Positions 6,592 through 6,684 of a stretch of DNA of 6,684 nt are shown piece after piece. Numbering within the stretch: the stretch's first letter is position 1; each line of letters starts with the position of its first letter. The stretch is taken from assembly GCA_030638325.1 (NCBI GenBank), contig DAOWEV010000089.1:1-6684 (forward strand), written 5' to 3'. Origin of the DNA: Bacteroidales bacterium. GTDB taxonomy: Bacteria; Bacteroidota; Bacteroidia; Bacteroidales; JAGOPY01. The translations under genes were made by a program, and so were the position numbers. The notes under the pieces were generated by a model. It did no database searches and was not told the origin of the DNA. It saw nothing but the letters and a program-made list of their open reading frames with translations.

Positions 6592-6654
6592 AATCAGTAG
6601 AATTACGTAGTTTCTTATTGCTATCCTATATTAAAATTTTGTGCGAATATAGAA

Positions 6655-6670
6655 ATAAACGTTTATAAAC
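6655..6670. promoter_or_regulatory. Overlapping palindromes upstream of the thioredoxin-like gene
   Basis: ATAAACGTTTAT (6655-6666) is a perfect 12-bp palindrome and overlaps GTTTATAAAC (6661-6670), a perfect 10-bp palindrome. The half-site ATAAAC therefore occurs twice as a direct repeat with 10-bp period and once inverted between them. It sits 64-79 bp before the ATG, in the likely promoter region, and could be an operator. The upstream end of the region is cut by the window, and A/T-rich palindromes can occur by chance. Confidence 0.35.
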
Positions 6671-6684
6671 TGGTTTTGGTTCAG

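Noticed and set aside
6640..6655. TATATTCG (minus strand, 6651-6644) as the -7 box of the thioredoxin-like gene
   Set aside because: It has one mismatch to TAnnTTTG and no TTTG box at the required distance upstream.

Overview
The window looks like chromosomal DNA from a member of the phylum Bacteroidota. Three things point there: gldA-gldF-gldG homologues, an ArgRS whose class I signature reads RMKSREG, and start codons preceded by A/T-rich sequence without Shine-Dalgarno motifs. The order cannot be fixed from sequence alone; a Bacteroidales- or Marinilabiliales-like lineage is my guess. Coding DNA is moderately G+C; the one large intergenic region is clearly more A/T-rich.

Layout. Positions 1-1393 (+) hold the 3' three quarters of argS, cut by the window edge. 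It converges, with a 3-base gap, on a four-gene minus-strand cluster. In transcription order this is gldA (ATPase, 5645-4716), gldF (ABC-2 permease, 4684-3962), gldG (membrane-anchored auxiliary subunit, 3881-2358) and a DUF4340 protein (2365-1397) whose start overlaps the gldG stop by 8 bases. Upstream of gldA lies 436 bp without genes (5646-6081), holding three copies of TTTAACAT and a long-loop inverted repeat made of 7-bp units. Beyond it is a minus-strand gene for an exported-looking thioredoxin-fold protein with a CGWC active site (6591-6082), followed to the window end by a short upstream region with overlapping palindromes.

How the genes fit together. GldA, GldF and GldG are expected to form one ABC-2-type complex: GldA hydrolyses ATP in the cytoplasm, GldF spans the inner membrane, and GldG presents a large extracytoplasmic domain. 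The DUF4340 protein has one N-terminal membrane anchor and an apparently duplicated extracytoplasmic domain, so it is probably a fourth subunit on the outer face. In Flavobacterium johnsoniae the GldAFG transporter was linked to gliding, but its substrate is unknown and homologues occur in non-gliders, so gliding should not be assumed here. ArgRS and the thioredoxin-like protein look like unrelated neighbours.

I see no certain new system. The points most worth following are the DUF4340 partner, the heptad inverted repeat, the TTTAACAT sites, and the missing start codon for the signal peptide of the thioredoxin-like protein.
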